Notes: a model not told the origin generated them from the sequence alone. Counted from the first letter of the stretch, positions 1 to 10,137 are shown. The stretch is 64,000 nucleotides of DNA from Propionibacteriaceae bacterium (GCA_016717345.1 JADKFR010000004.1:124001-188000); one strand, 5' to 3'. Numbers and translations: made by a program.

Positions 1-388
1 GGCGTTGCCTGGCTGCGTGCCCTCCGCTCCGCTGCCAGCCGGTCAACCTCCGCGTGAAACGGCGCCGTCCCTGCTACTTATCGCCGTGCAGGCAAGTTCA
101 GACGCTCGTGCAGCCGACTTCGGGAACTGACACACGCTTCCCTGCGTGGCCGAGCCCAATCGGGGATGGGGGATGGACCCAAGGGGCTTCCCCGGGCCGT
201 CGTCGCCGGTCGTGTGGCGCCTCGTCCAGATCGGTCGGTGCTCGGAACCCTGACACTGACCCAGCCCCAAGTCCTCCAGAGCCTGGTCCACTGGAATCGC
301 CTCACCTCCATGTCCCGAGTTCTCAGCCACGGCCAGCCGTCTTCCGAGCCGTCGGCCACAGGCCGCCCTTCCCCATGTAGCGGACGTA
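1..388. other. Gap upstream of relaxase, no supported gene
   Basis: No convincing gene is seen here. The long leftward reading frame crossing this stretch is proline- and arginine-rich and lies antisense to the relaxase gene, as expected of a GC-rich shadow frame. The relaxase fragment begins at 389, so this interval would hold its promoter, and possibly a transfer origin, but I could not identify a clear nick-site repeat. Confidence 0.5.
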
Positions 389-3300
389 ATGTACCTTTGT
401 TTCGTGGCTATCACCGGCATGGGTATCGTGCGGGCGGCGGGTGCCCCCGGGTACGTGAAGTACCTGTCGGAGTGTGGCCATTCGCGGGCGGACGAGTACT
501 TCTCCGAGCATGGGCACGCGGTGGTGACGTGGCGCGGTATTGGTGCCGACGGCAAGCTGGTGGAGCGGCAGCTGACGGCGGAGGAGTTCGGCCGGTTCAT
601 GGCTGGTCTGGATCCAGACACCGGGTGTGTCGCGGTGGGCGCAGCGGGTGGAGCCGGAGCATGTCGCGGCGGTCGACTTCCTAGTGAACGGGCCGAAGGA
701 GTGGAGCATCCTCGCCGTTCTCGACCCGGGCGTGCAGGCCGCGCTGTTGCTGGGCCAGGTGAACGCTGAGCGGGCCGTGTTGCGGTACCTGTGGGAGAAC
801 GGCACGGTGCAGGTGAAGCAGGCCGGCCGGGTGGTGCGGGTGCCGGTGGAGAGGATCGAGATCGCCTCGGTGCAGCACTTCTCGTCCCGGGCTGGTGACC
901 CGCATTTCCATCGGCACATGGAGGTTTCGGCCAGGGTGTGGGCGGCGGGGAAGTGGCGGGCTCTGGACTCCATGGGGGCGAGGAATTTGAACGTGGCTGT
1001 GCAGGCGATCTTCCACCGCGAGCAGTTGCGCGAGTTGCGGCCGGAGTTGGCCCGGCTCGGCTATCAGGTCGACGAGGTCGGTCAGATCGCGCTGCTGCGG
1101 CCGGTGGTGGACGCGATGAGCCGGCGGGCGGCGCAGGTGGAGCGGAACCTGGCGGTGATCGAGGCCGCGTGGCGGGCGGAGCATCCAGGGCAGGAGCCGA
1201 CCGCAAGGATTCTGAGCAAGTGGGGTGTGCTGGCGTGGGAGAAGCAGCGGCCGTACAAGGCCGAGGCGGGTGCGCTGGATGAGGAGTTGGCGGTGTGGGC
1301 TGCCCGGATCGGTGAGGTGATGGCCGAGCAGGGCGTCACCGAACCCGTCCCGGGTAGCGCTGTCGACAGGCGGGTCAGTGTGGCCAAGTTCGACCGGGAC
1401 GCGTTGGCGGCGGAGCTGGTCGAGTCTCAGGGGTTGAAGCGGTCGGCGTGGTCGCGGGCCGACTTGGAGGCGGCGGCGATCCTGGCTGTCGAGGGACGGG
1501 TGCGGGGGGATCGTGTCGCGGTCGACGAGTTGGCCTTGGATGTGGTCGCGCGGGCGTTGGGGGAGTCCCGGCTGTTGCCGAGTGTTGTCGGCGGCAGGTC
1601 GTCGGCGGCGGTGAAGTGGTGGACCAGCCCAGCTGTCATGGAGCGGGAGAACGAGTTGCGGGCCGGGCTGGCCGTCCTGGCTGACCGCGATCGGTTGAGT
1701 GTGGTTGAAGGCGCCGCCGGTGTCGGGAAGACGACCAGTCTGGCGGCCTACCTCGAGGAAGGGCCCGGCGGGCCAGCGGGTGGCCGTGGCAGCCCCGACC
1801 GGGGCGGCTGCGATCGTTGCCGCCACGCAGGCTGGGGTGGAAGCCTCGACGGTGGACTCGTTGCTTGGACGGTACGGGTGGGACAAGAGCCAGGCCGGGA
1901 GCTGGGTGTGGGCCGAGCCCGACAAACGGCCGCGGGAGCCGCTTCCCGCCGGTAGCAGGCTTGTGGTCGGGGCGCCGCGCGTCCCGACCGGGTGGCTCTG
2001 CTGGATGATGCCGGCGACGTCCACCGCTTCCGGCTGCGTACCGGTGGCCGTGATGAGGCCTACGCGGCGCACAGCATCGCGATCCGCACCGGCACCGACC
2101 CGGAAGCCACCGCCGCCCAGGTGATGGAGCGCGCGAGGGTGTACGCATCCGAGGCCGAGCGTCAGACGGTGATCGCGCGGGAGTGGGCCGAGCGTGCTCA
2201 TGCCGGCACGGGGCTGGTGATCGCCGGCACGAATGCGGACGTGCAGCAGCTCAACGGGCTGATCGCCGACCGGCTGCGGACGGTCGGGATCGTGACCGGT
2301 GACACGCTCGACACCGCACCGCGGGGCGAATGGGCCTCCGAGACGATCAGCGAGGGCGATGTGGTCGCGACCCGGGTCAACGGTGTCGACGAGGCCGGTT
2401 GCCGGTATGCGAACCGGGAACGGTGGCGGGTCGACGCCCTGGATGATGCCGGGGCGTACCTGATCAGCCTCGACGGCCGCCGGGAGTTGCGGCTGTCGGT
2501 CGGCGCGGCGCGCGAGCAGCTGCAACTGGCGTATGCGGTGACCGGGTACGGCGCCCAAGGGGTCACGGTCAACGAGGCCGTCCTGCTGGTCGCCGAGCAG
2601 ATGGACCGTCCGTCGTTCTATGTCGGCTCGACCCGCGGCCGCTACACCAACCAGGCCGCGATCCTGGCCCCCGATGGGGATCCGAGGCTGGCGCGCGCCC
2701 AGGTCGAGGCGATCTTGTCCCAGCCGGGCGCCGACACCGGATGGCGTGCCGCCGACCTGGCCGCGGCCGCCGACCGGCAACGGATGGGCGACCTCGTCGA
2801 CATGCCCAGCCGCCACGTCCCCGCGATCGGTGGCGGCCAGGTCGCCGAGGCTGCCGAGCAGATCACCCGGGACGCCGACTGGCCGGACGAGGTTCGCGAC
2901 CCGCACCTGTTCGACCGGGCACTCGCCCACGTCGACCGGCTCCAGCAGCAGCGGGCACTCGAGGCAGACCGGGAGGAGGCCAGCCTCGAACAGTTGCGCG
3001 GCGGTCTCGCCAAGGCCATCGACACCCATCGACAGGCGGCGCTCCGGGTCGCCGATGCAGCCCAGCGGCTCGGGCAGGCCGAGCAGGCCACGAAGGCTGC
3101 CCAGGAAGCCGTGCTGGCCGCCGAGGACCGCCTCCGGCACGCGAACCCGTTCAACCGCGGCAGCCGCGAGCGCGACCTCACCGCCGCCCGGGACACGCTC
3201 TGGGCCGCCCGACAGGCCGAGACCGGCCAGCGCACGCGTCACGCCGAGCTCACCCAGAACGCCCAACGGCACCTGGAAGCCACCCGCCGGATCGCCCGCG

Positions 3301-3859
3301 ACGTCGAACACGCCGAGAGCTACCTTGGCTGGCTGCGAGGCGAGCGGCACCAGCTCACCCTCGACCTGCTGCCACTGCCCGGCGTGGAATACCAACACAC
3401 CTACAGCCGCGCCGACCTCGAAGCACTCCGAGACGCCTGGCTCGCTGAGCCTCAGCCCCGCGAGGCAGCAGACCCGGTCCGAGCGGTCATCGACCTCGTC
3501 AACGACGACCGACACCTCGCCGACCTCGCCACCCCAGCCAGTGGCACACCCTGGTCGACGCAGCCCGGCCCGACGACCTCGTCTATGGCGGCGACCGCGA
3601 CAGGCACTGGCTACGAGGCATGCGCCAACCCCTGCTCGGCTGGCTCGACCAGCAAGCCACCCAGCTCGGAAGCAACCCTCAATGGCACGACGCCGCCGAC
3701 CAGCTCACCAACCGCTGGACCACCATCAAGCAAGCCGCCGCGACCAGACGCGCACAACTCAAACCCGACCGGCCACCTACAGCCCGGACGCGAATCGACC
3801 CCCACCGGGAACCCCCACGGCTCAGTCCTCCCGGCCCCGACCTCAGCCCCGGTCGGTGA
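389..3859 (+). pseudogene. Broken MobF/TraA-type conjugative relaxase-helicase
   Basis: The remnant reads as an actinobacterial TraA/TrwC-like protein: an N-terminal HUH relaxase that nicks plasmid or ICE DNA, followed by a RecD-like helicase. It is spread over at least five reading-frame segments: about 389-630, 627-1760, 1765-1960, 2000-3540 and 3560-3859. The relaxase metal-binding histidines are visible near 903-917 (HFHRH) and a Walker A motif (GAAGVGKTT) near 1710-1740. Motif Ia (APTGAAA) follows in a shifted frame. Between about 1960 and 2010 the frame jumps from the strand before Walker B (SRLVV) straight to a DVHRF helicase segment, so Walker B and motif III are missing. This is an internal deletion, not only a frameshift. 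The C-terminal coiled-coil region is rich in Arg, Ala and Gln. The helicase should be inactive. It marks a decayed conjugative element. Confidence 0.85.
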
Positions 3860-3874
3860 GATCCAATAGTGTCC

Positions 3875-3907
3875 GTCAAAAGAGTTCCTTCGTAGTAAGG
3901 TTTTGAC
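3875..3907 (+). promoter_or_regulatory. Inverted repeat at the AbiEi promoter
   Basis: GTCAAAA (3875-3881) and TTTTGAC (3901-3907) form outer arms, with inner CCTT (3887-3890) and AAGG (3897-3900). The right arm ends at the base before the ATG at 3908, leaving no room for a ribosome-binding site, so translation is probably leaderless. AbiEi proteins are known to bind inverted repeats in their own promoters. That this repeat is such an operator is inferred. Confidence 0.6.
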
Positions 3908-4474
3908 ATGGCTGAGGTAGTCACGTATCTCGAGCGGCTGCGGGAATTGGCGCTGGACCAACATGGTTTCGTGACGACCGCGCAGGCGCTGGCTGAGCGT
4001 GTGCCGCAGGCTGAGCTGTCGAAGTTGGTCGCACGCGACCGCTTGGAGCGGGTGGCGCATGGGGTCTACCGGGTGCCCCAGGTACGGGCGACCCGATTCG
4101 ATGAGCTGCATCTGGCTGTGCTGTGGACCGGTGCGCCCGAGGCGTGCATCTCCCACGAATCGGCTCTGGACGCCTACGAGATCAGCGACGTGAACCCGAA
4201 CCGCTATCACGTGACAGTGGGCTCCCGTCGGCGGATACGGCGTGCCGGAGGAGAGCAGTACGTCGTGCACTATGAGGATCTCGCGGCCAGTCAGATCGGC
4301 TGGTGGCAGGAGATCCCAACGGTGACTCCCGCAACGGCGATTGCGCAGTGCATCGCCTACGGCACGCCCACCTACCTGCTGCGGCAGGCGATCGAGAACG
4401 GGCACGCCCGCGGCAGAGTGACCTCGGCCGAACACGAAGACCTTGCCCGCAGGCTGGAGGAGCGTGATGGCTGA
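3908..4474 (+). CDS. AbiEi-family antitoxin (type IV toxin-antitoxin)
   Basis: This 188-residue protein matches the AbiEi antitoxin family. An N-terminal winged helix (about residues 1-60, with HGFVTTAQALAERVPQ followed by VYRVPQ) is followed by a C-terminal domain containing the SHESAL motif and the EIPTVTPATAI segment. Such antitoxins repress their own operon and neutralise an AbiEii nucleotidyltransferase. The start at 3908 directly abuts an inverted repeat and has no Shine-Dalgarno sequence. The 3' end overlaps the next reading frame by 8 bases, as expected of an abiEi-abiEii operon, but that partner is degraded. Another nucleotidyltransferase follows at 5230 and might be controlled by the same antitoxin; this is untested inference. 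Confidence 0.85.
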   Translation: MAEVVTYLERLRELALDQHGFVTTAQALAERVPQAELSKLVARDRLERVAHGVYRVPQVRATRFDELHLAVLWTGAPEACISHESALDAYEISDVNPNRYHVTVGSRRRIRRAGGEQYVVHYEDLAASQIGWWQEIPTVTPATAIAQCIAYGTPTYLLRQAIENGHARGRVTSAEHEDLARRLEERDG

Positions 4475-4888
4475 CAAGCCGATCGAGTCGCGCCTGACCA
4501 AGCCGCTCGCGGATCTCAAGCCGAAGGAGAAGCAACCCGAACCCCGCGTCCGTGCTGGACGTGTGGATCGCGCACGCCGCCGGCCGCATCGGGGATGAGG
4601 CGGCAGGTGGCCGATTGGGGTGGCTGATTGCTTCGTCGATCGCGGTGGCAGCGGTTCAGCGAGCGCTGGACACGGACGGCAGGCAGCTGTTCCTGCTCAA
4701 GGGAGGCACCCTCCTGCAGCATCGCCTACGTGCCACCGCCCGGGCGACCAAGGACGTCGACGGGCTCGTTTGAGGAGATATCGACCAGTTCCTCGTTTGC
4801 ACTCGAGGCGGCACTCGCGGAGCCTGTGTCCATCTCGGCCGGTAACCTTGAGCGCAGTAGAAGCCACCGGGAAGGAGGCTGGACATGA
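4467..4888 (+). pseudogene. Degraded AbiEii-type nucleotidyltransferase toxin
   Basis: The start codon at 4467 opens a frame beginning MADKPIESRLTKPLADL. A shift near 4530 moves to the frame carrying ASVLDVWIAHAAGR, then the hallmark LFLLKGGTLLQHRL and TKDVDGLV, the substrate-binding glycines and first catalytic aspartates of the AbiEii family. At 4771-4773 a TGA replaces what the family usually has as arginine, and another shift near 4790 leads to LEAALAEPVS. The frame then closes at 4888. Full-length relatives are roughly twice as long, so the C-terminal half is missing. It is the natural partner of the AbiEi gene just upstream and appears inactivated by several lesions plus truncation. Confidence 0.75.
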
Positions 4889-5229
4889 GTGCCACGGTTC
4901 CGCGCGGCTTCAGGTTCGAGCAGACCATCCCCTACGACACCCCTGAGTCCCTGGATGAGCTTAAGGGCCCGACCTCGGGGACCGTCCGAGTGCGTCCCCA
5001 CATCAACACCAGTCCCGACCCGGTTTACGATCTGGACAGCCCCTCGCAGGTGTGGAGCCTGTACAGCGCCGTCGTTCGCGACGGTCTACCCAGTGAACAG
5101 GCCACGCTCCTCAACCGGGGGATCCTCCTCGCGCTCTGGGCCGACCTCAACCTCCCCGCGCGCTGCCGGGCGATCTGGGAAGACAAGTTCCCCGAACTGG
5201 CCGTGGTCTCGCGCGCGAAGGCAGTGTAG
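4885..5229 (+). CDS. Small protein paired with nucleotidyltransferase, putative antitoxin
   Basis: This encodes 114 residues with no family I can name. It starts at the ATG at 4885, preceded by a good AAGGAGG ribosome-binding site at 4872-4878. The composition is soluble, with a proline-rich N-terminal half and a helical C-terminal half (LNRGILLALWADLNLPARC). Its stop codon touches the ATG of the nucleotidyltransferase at 5230, so the two are almost certainly cotranslated. A small protein immediately upstream of an AbiEii-like nucleotidyltransferase is a common toxin-antitoxin arrangement, so an antitoxin role is plausible. That role rests on context only. Confidence 0.6.
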   Translation: MSATVPRGFRFEQTIPYDTPESLDELKGPTSGTVRVRPHINTSPDPVYDLDSPSQVWSLYSAVVRDGLPSEQATLLNRGILLALWADLNLPARCRAIWEDKFPELAVVSRAKAV

Positions 5230-6018
5230 ATGCTTCCATTCCACCGACGACTGGCCGCAATCGGGCTCCACGCGATCAGCCGCTACGGATTCGTCCTTGC
5301 CGGCGGTTACGCCATTTCAGCCAACGGGATGGGGGATCGCCCCTCCGAAGACGTCGACATGTTCACCAACCGGTCCGACCCCGCGGACTTCGCGTCAGCT
5401 GTCGAACTTTTGCGCGCTGCGTACCTCAGCAACGATCTTCAAGTCGAGGACATCCGCGTTCGGCCCACCTTCGCAGACTTCCACGTGACCGCACCGGCCA
5501 CGGGGGAGGCCAGCAGTGTTCAGCTCGGACTGGACTTCAGGGCATTCCCACCCGCAACCCTCGACATCGGTCCGGTGCTCGATCCTCGTGACGCCGTGGC
5601 AGCGAAGATGTCCGCACTCTGGTCCAGGGGTGAGGCGCGCGACTACATCGACATTGACATCGTGATCGACTCGGGACGGTTCAGCCGTGATGACCTGCTC
5701 GCCATCGCCGACCAGTTCGAGGCGCAGCCACTGGACCGGCGGACGCTCGCCGCTCGTTTCCGAGAGGCAAGCAGGCACGACCAGGAGATCTTCGCCCAGT
5801 ACGGCGTGGACGGCGCCAGCCGCGCCACGATCCTCTCCAACTTCACCGAGTGGGCTGACGAGATCGACCCGCCGGCGGCTGGACGGGGTGGCTCCGGGCC
5901 GGCACGCGTGCCGTCGCCACAGTGGGAGATCGTAGATCCGACTCGGACCGACCGGCGTCTGCACGAGGGGCCGGGCAGTGCTGAGCGCGCACAGCACGGA
6001 TTCGGCATCGATCGGTGA
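5230..6018 (+). CDS. AbiEii/MenT-like nucleotidyltransferase toxin candidate
   Basis: The 262-residue protein carries the nucleotidyltransferase-fold signature near residues 23-45: a GG pair (VLAGGYAIS), then a SEDVDMFT acidic strand supplying the catalytic aspartates. A later LDFRAFP strand and a DPRDAVAAKMSALWSRGEARDYIDI segment match the AbiEii/AbiGii family, where the Lys/Arg and Asp residues bind the nucleotide. Family members transfer nucleotides to tRNA or protein and arrest growth. The gene directly follows a 114-residue partner. The last 45 or so residues (from about 215) are Gly/Pro/Arg-rich and may be non-native. The whole catalytic core is intact, unlike the degraded relative at 4467. 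Confidence 0.8.
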   Translation: MLPFHRRLAAIGLHAISRYGFVLAGGYAISANGMGDRPSEDVDMFTNRSDPADFASAVELLRAAYLSNDLQVEDIRVRPTFADFHVTAPATGEASSVQLGLDFRAFPPATLDIGPVLDPRDAVAAKMSALWSRGEARDYIDIDIVIDSGRFSRDDLLAIADQFEAQPLDRRTLAARFREASRHDQEIFAQYGVDGASRATILSNFTEWADEIDPPAAGRGGSGPARVPSPQWEIVDPTRTDRRLHEGPGSAERAQHGFGIDR

Positions 6019-6489
6019 AGAGCTGAGAGAAATTCCGACTCACGGCAACTTGGCAACCTGCCCACTTCGGGCTCTGATGACACCCACGGAGACTGGGTTG
6101 GGAGTCCGCAGGGAGTCCGCAAAATCTCCAGCTGCCCCAAACTCGGCCAACCTGCCAAACTGTGAAATGCCTAGTCAATGCCAGTTTGCCAACCTCGCCA
6201 ACCCGACCAATTATGGCCATTTAGGCCGAAATCAGAATCCGGCTTACAGGCCGGCTCGTCCCCTATTCAGCCTTTGATGAGGCCGGATGGTGTCCAGGGT
6301 GGCTGGGAGGCCGCAGGGAGTCCGGGAAATTCCCGAAGTCTCGCCGGACTCCGCCCGCAGAGCCGCCTCGACGGCGTCCCGGCCCACCTGCATTCCGACC
6401 TGGTCGACCAGGACGTTCTCATCACCGTCGGCGCGTGGCGTTGAGCTTCGTCGTCGCGAGCAGGCCTTGGTGCGCCGCCACCTCAAGTA
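6019..6489. repeat. Repeat-rich intergenic gap
   Basis: No gene is supported in these 470 bases. They contain imperfect direct copies of a GGAGTCCGCAGGGAGTCC-like block at about 6098-6120 and 6305-6325. Several GCCAACC/TGCCAAAC words lie between 6146 and 6205, including CAAACTG (6156-6162) facing CAGTTTG (6182-6188). A composite hairpin has GGAGTCCGG (6317-6325) and CCGGACTCC (6344-6352), with an inner CGGGAAATTCCCG (6323-6335). The hairpin lies downstream of the leftward P-type ATPase and could terminate it. The GCCAAC words resemble iterons or protein-binding sites. Both readings are inferences. Confidence 0.5.
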
Positions 6490-9325
6490 CTAGTTGGACC
6501 GAGGGCCGACGGGGACGGGCGAGGCTGCCGCCCCTTCCCCGAACCAGCCGCGGCGCACCATCCATTTGACCAGCTCGAGCACGGGCGTGACGGTGAGCGC
6601 GAGACCGATGGCTGTGGCCCAGTCGGTGACTGACAGCGGGAAGGTGCCGAGGGCCTGCTGGAGTGGGGGCACGTAGATCATGGCTGCCAGGAGGGCCGCC
6701 TCCCAGAACACAGCCAGGTTGAGCCACTTGTTTGCCAAGGGCCTGGTGAAGGCCGAGTGGCGGTCGGAGCGGAAGTTGTAGGCCTTGAGGAGCTCGATCA
6801 GGACGAGGGTGACGAAGACCATGGCCATCGCCTGCTGCAGGCTTCGCCCGGTGTTGAGCAGCCACACGAACAGGCCGAGGTTCATGATGGTGGACCACGC
6901 CCCGCCGGCGGCCATCAGGGTGACGACCGGTCTGGTGAAGATGCCGGTGCGGCCGCTACGCGGGCGGCGCGACATGAGGTCGGGCTCGGCCGGGTCGACG
7001 GCCAGGGCGAGTGCTGGCAGTCCGTCGGTGGCGAGGTTGACGTAGAGGATCTGGACAGCGGTGAGTGGCAGGGGGAGTCCGGCGAGGACGGCTCCAACCA
7101 TGAGTCCGATCTCGCCGATGTTGGATGACAGCAGGTACATCAGGTACTTCTTGACGTTGTCGAAGACACCCCGGCCCTCTTCGACGGCGGCCACGATGGA
7201 GGCGAAGTTGTCGTCGGTGAGTGTCATGTCGGCGGCCTCTTTGGTGACGTCGGTGCCGGTGAGGCCCATGGCGACTCCGATGTCGGCCTTCTTCAGGGCC
7301 GGGGCGTCGTTTACCCCGTCACCGGTCATGGCGACGATGTGATGGCCGGCCTGGAGCGCGGTGACGACGCGCAGCTTGTGTGCAGGGGAGACGCGGGCGT
7401 AAACGTCGATGCCACCGACCTCGCGGTTGAGCCGGTCGTCGTCCATGGCGTCGAGGTCGGCGCCGACGGCGACTCGGCCGTGACGGAGCAGGCCGAGTTC
7501 TCGGGCTACGGCTTCGGCGGTGAGGGGATGGTCGCCGGTGATCATGACCGGCCGGATGCCGGCGCGCTCGCACAACGCGATCGCCCGCGGGCCTCTGGTC
7601 GGGGCGGGTCGATCATGCCGACGAGCCCGAGGAGGGTCGTGCCGTGTTGTGCCGTGCTGAGCTCGGCGTCCTGCTTCATCGAGACCGCAAGCACCTGAGC
7701 GCGTCTTCAGCGAAGGACCTGGCGAGGCCCAGCAGTTCCGGAGCGGGCGTCGTTGTCGAGCGGACGTCCCCGTCCGCACCGATCCTCGTTCGGCAGTCGG
7801 GAATGACCATTTCCGGTGCGCCTGGTGAACGCAGCCGTTCCGTCCACGGTTCGGTGGAGGGTGGTCATGCGCTTTGTTTCCGGAGGTGAAGGGGATCTCC
7901 TGAATGCGCGGGACTGCGTTCAGGGCCTCCCGGTCGATCCCGGCCTTGAGGGCCGCGACGACCAGGGCGGCCTCTGTCGGGTCTCCGGTCACCAGCCAAC
8001 CGTTGTCGCCTTCCCGGAGCTGCGCGTCACTGGCGAGGATCGCCGCCTGCAGGAACTGTTCCAGCTCAGGGGTGGGCGCAGTGGCCACACCATCCACCAG
8101 GAAGCGGCCGGCCGGTTCGTAGCCCGACCCCTCCACGTCCCAGGTCCGACCGGCGACCCACACCCGACGCACGGTCATCTCGTCGCGGGTCAGCGTGCCG
8201 GTCTTGTCCGAGCAGATCACGGAGGTGCACCCGAGGGTCTCCACCGCCGGGAGCCGACGGATCAGGGCGTGGCGGCGTGCCATCCTCTGACCCCGATCGC
8301 CAGCGAGATGGTGACCACTGCCGGCAGCGCTTCGGGAACGACCGCGACGGCGAGCGCGATCCCGAACAGCAGCATCTCCAGCCACGGCTGGCCCTGCACC
8401 AGACCCACCCCACGACCAGCATCACGATGAGCAGGGCCGCGCGGGCGAGCGTGGCGCCGACCCGGTCGAGGTTCTCTTGCAGAGGGGTGCGGCCTACCTC
8501 GACGCGCTGCAACAGTTGCGCGATCCGGCCGAACTCGGTTCGCATGCCGGTGGCCACCACCACGGCCACCCCGCCCGTAGCTCACCGCGGTGCCGGCATA
8601 GGGCTGCTCGCGCGGTCCGCGACGGGGAGGTCGACGTCTTCCAGCGGGACGACCACCTTCACCACCGGCAGGGACTCCGGTCAGTGGCGCCTCATCGACC
8701 ATCAGGTTCACCGACTGACCACGCGTCCATCGGCCGGTATCCGATCGCCGGAGTGCAGCACGACCACGTCCCCCGGCACCAGGTCCTTGGTGGGCAACTG
8801 GGTCTCCCGGCCGTCCCGCAAGACGGTGGCCGTGGGGGCTGCCATTTCCCGCAACGCCTCGATCGCCCGTTCGGCACGGAACTCCTGGACGGACCCGAGC
8901 AGGACCGCGAACAACACGATCACCGCGATCACGACGGACTCCACGCCATGGCCCAGCACAAACGACAACGCGGTCGCCGCGAGCAGGATGAGGATCAGGA
9001 CGTTCTTGAACTGCTCCAGCAGAATCCGCCACGGCGAAACCCGCCTCGACGCTTGAAGCTCATTCGGGCCCCAGCTGTCCAGCCGCGCCGCCGCCTCAAG
9101 GGTCGTCAGCCCGGAAGGGCCGCTGGCCACAGCGACATACACCGCCTCAACATCGGCGGCGTGCCACACGAGGCCCGCCTCACGGAAAGCCTCGCCCGCA
9201 GGCCCAGCCATATCTCGACGGTAACTGAACCCTGGTCGCCGCGGGCCACAACCAGACCGATCACACAGCCTTGCGCCTCCAGGCGCCCGCCCATCGCGGG
9301 TCGCGGCGAGAGCCCGGTAGGTCAT
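6490..9325 (-). pseudogene. P2-type cation-transporting ATPase, multiply frameshifted
   Basis: Read leftward from ATG 9325 (GGGAGG ribosome-binding site ten bases upstream), the pieces together form a SERCA/PMA-like P-type ATPase of about 900 residues. It has an N-terminal cation-ATPase domain (GLTTLEAAARL, then WGPNEL), an actuator region, and the phosphorylation motif DKTGTLT at 8188-8208. The hinge motif TGDGVND lies near 7306-7330, and a C-terminal set of membrane helices ends at 6490. Frames change near 8715, 8590, 8430, 8310 and several times between 7570 and 7880. In that last region the nucleotide-binding domain (expected KGA motif) is lost. At several breaks the conserved protein resumes in the next frame with no missing residues, as expected from single-base indels. 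The transported ion (Ca, Mn, Na/K or H) cannot be assigned. Confidence 0.85.
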
Positions 9326-9394
9326 GCCAGTTGACCTCCCTCTTCCCGCCCGCGGGTCGAGGTGGTCTGGACCCGAACTCCGGGGCGTGCCGAC

Positions 9395-10060
9395 TTACGA
9401 CGCTCGGGCCCGCCAATCGGCGGTCCACTGCCCGGCGGCGATGTCCATGTGCTGGTAGATCAGCGCGGTGGCCTCATCGAGGTCCGCGTGGTCGATCGCG
9501 TCGACAATCGGTGCGTGGTGCGCGTGTCCCATCAGGTCGAGGGGCTCGGTGCGTCCCGAGGAGAGCAGGACGACCCGCATCTGGTCCTCCAGCCGCTTCC
9601 AGGTCACCAGGAGAATGCTGTTCCCGGACAGTCGGCACAGTTCTTCGTGGAAGGCCAGGTCGATGTCCAGCGCGTCGATGAAGGACAGCTCACCGCCAGC
9701 TGGCGGCAACGCGGCGCGAAGACGCTCTGCGAAGTCGTTGCGCTGAGGGGAGGCGATGATTTCGCGGAGCGCGAGCGACTCCAGGGCTGCCCGAACGCGG
9801 TAGATCTCGGCGATCTCGCGGTCGTCGGGCACGTGAACCCGCAGGGTGCCTCGGGCGTCCCCGGTGATCAGGCCCGCATTCTGCAGGGTGCGCAGGGCTT
9901 CTCTGACCGTCCCCCGGCTGACCTCATAGCGGTCGGCCAACTCGGTTTCGGTAAGGATGGTTCCAGGGCGGAAGCCGCCGGTGACGATGGCCTCCCGGAG
10001 GTTCTCCAGCACCTGCTCGCGCAGGGTGAGCCGATTGACAGCTCCGGTCTTGGGTGGCAC
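9395..10060 (-). CDS. GntR/FadR-family transcriptional regulator with FCD domain
   Basis: The protein (221 residues from the GTG at 10060) has an N-terminal winged helix (LREQVLENLREAIVTG, then TETELADRYEVSRGTVREAL) and a C-terminal helical FCD ligand domain. Likely metal ligands lie in DIDLAFHEELCR and HAPIVDAID. The frame stays open to an ATG at 10156, but that extension would run through the strong hairpin at 10102-10137, so the GTG start is preferred. It lies downstream of the transporter gene in the same orientation. FadR-type regulators sense organic acids or sugar acids and bind short palindromes. The 20-bp palindrome at 11611-11630 is the obvious candidate target, making this the local regulator of the transporter and the SDR/transketolase operon. 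Confidence 0.85.
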   Translation of the reverse strand: MPPKTGAVNRLTLREQVLENLREAIVTGGFRPGTILTETELADRYEVSRGTVREALRTLQNAGLITGDARGTLRVHVPDDREIAEIYRVRAALESLALREIIASPQRNDFAERLRAALPPAGGELSFIDALDIDLAFHEELCRLSGNSILLVTWKRLEDQMRVVLLSSGRTEPLDLMGHAHHAPIVDAIDHADLDEATALIYQHMDIAAGQWTADWRARAS

Positions 10061-10101
10061 GGGGTCAGGGTACCAACGCCCGCGCCCGGTGGTTGCGACG
10101 A

Positions 10102-10137
10102 CGTTCCCGCCGAGCCATGGAAGGCTCGGCGGGAACG
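10102..10137 (-). terminator. Hairpin between transporter and GntR genes
   Basis: A perfect 15-bp stem (CGTTCCCGCCGAGCC, 10102-10116, with its complement at 10123-10137) has a 6-base loop. No T tract follows on the minus strand. Its position after the transporter stop codon suggests termination or attenuation before the GntR gene. Confidence 0.7.

Noticed and set aside
43..3515. Long leftward open frames (up to 944 codons) opposite the relaxase
   Set aside because: They are Arg/Pro/Gly-rich, antisense to recognisable relaxase-helicase sequence, and have no domain. High GC keeps the antisense frame open.
4740..4790. TGA in the AbiEii frame as a selenocysteine or recoded codon
   Set aside because: Family members have an arginine there (CGA to TGA is one change), further shifts follow, and the gene is truncated. 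No recoding signal is apparent.
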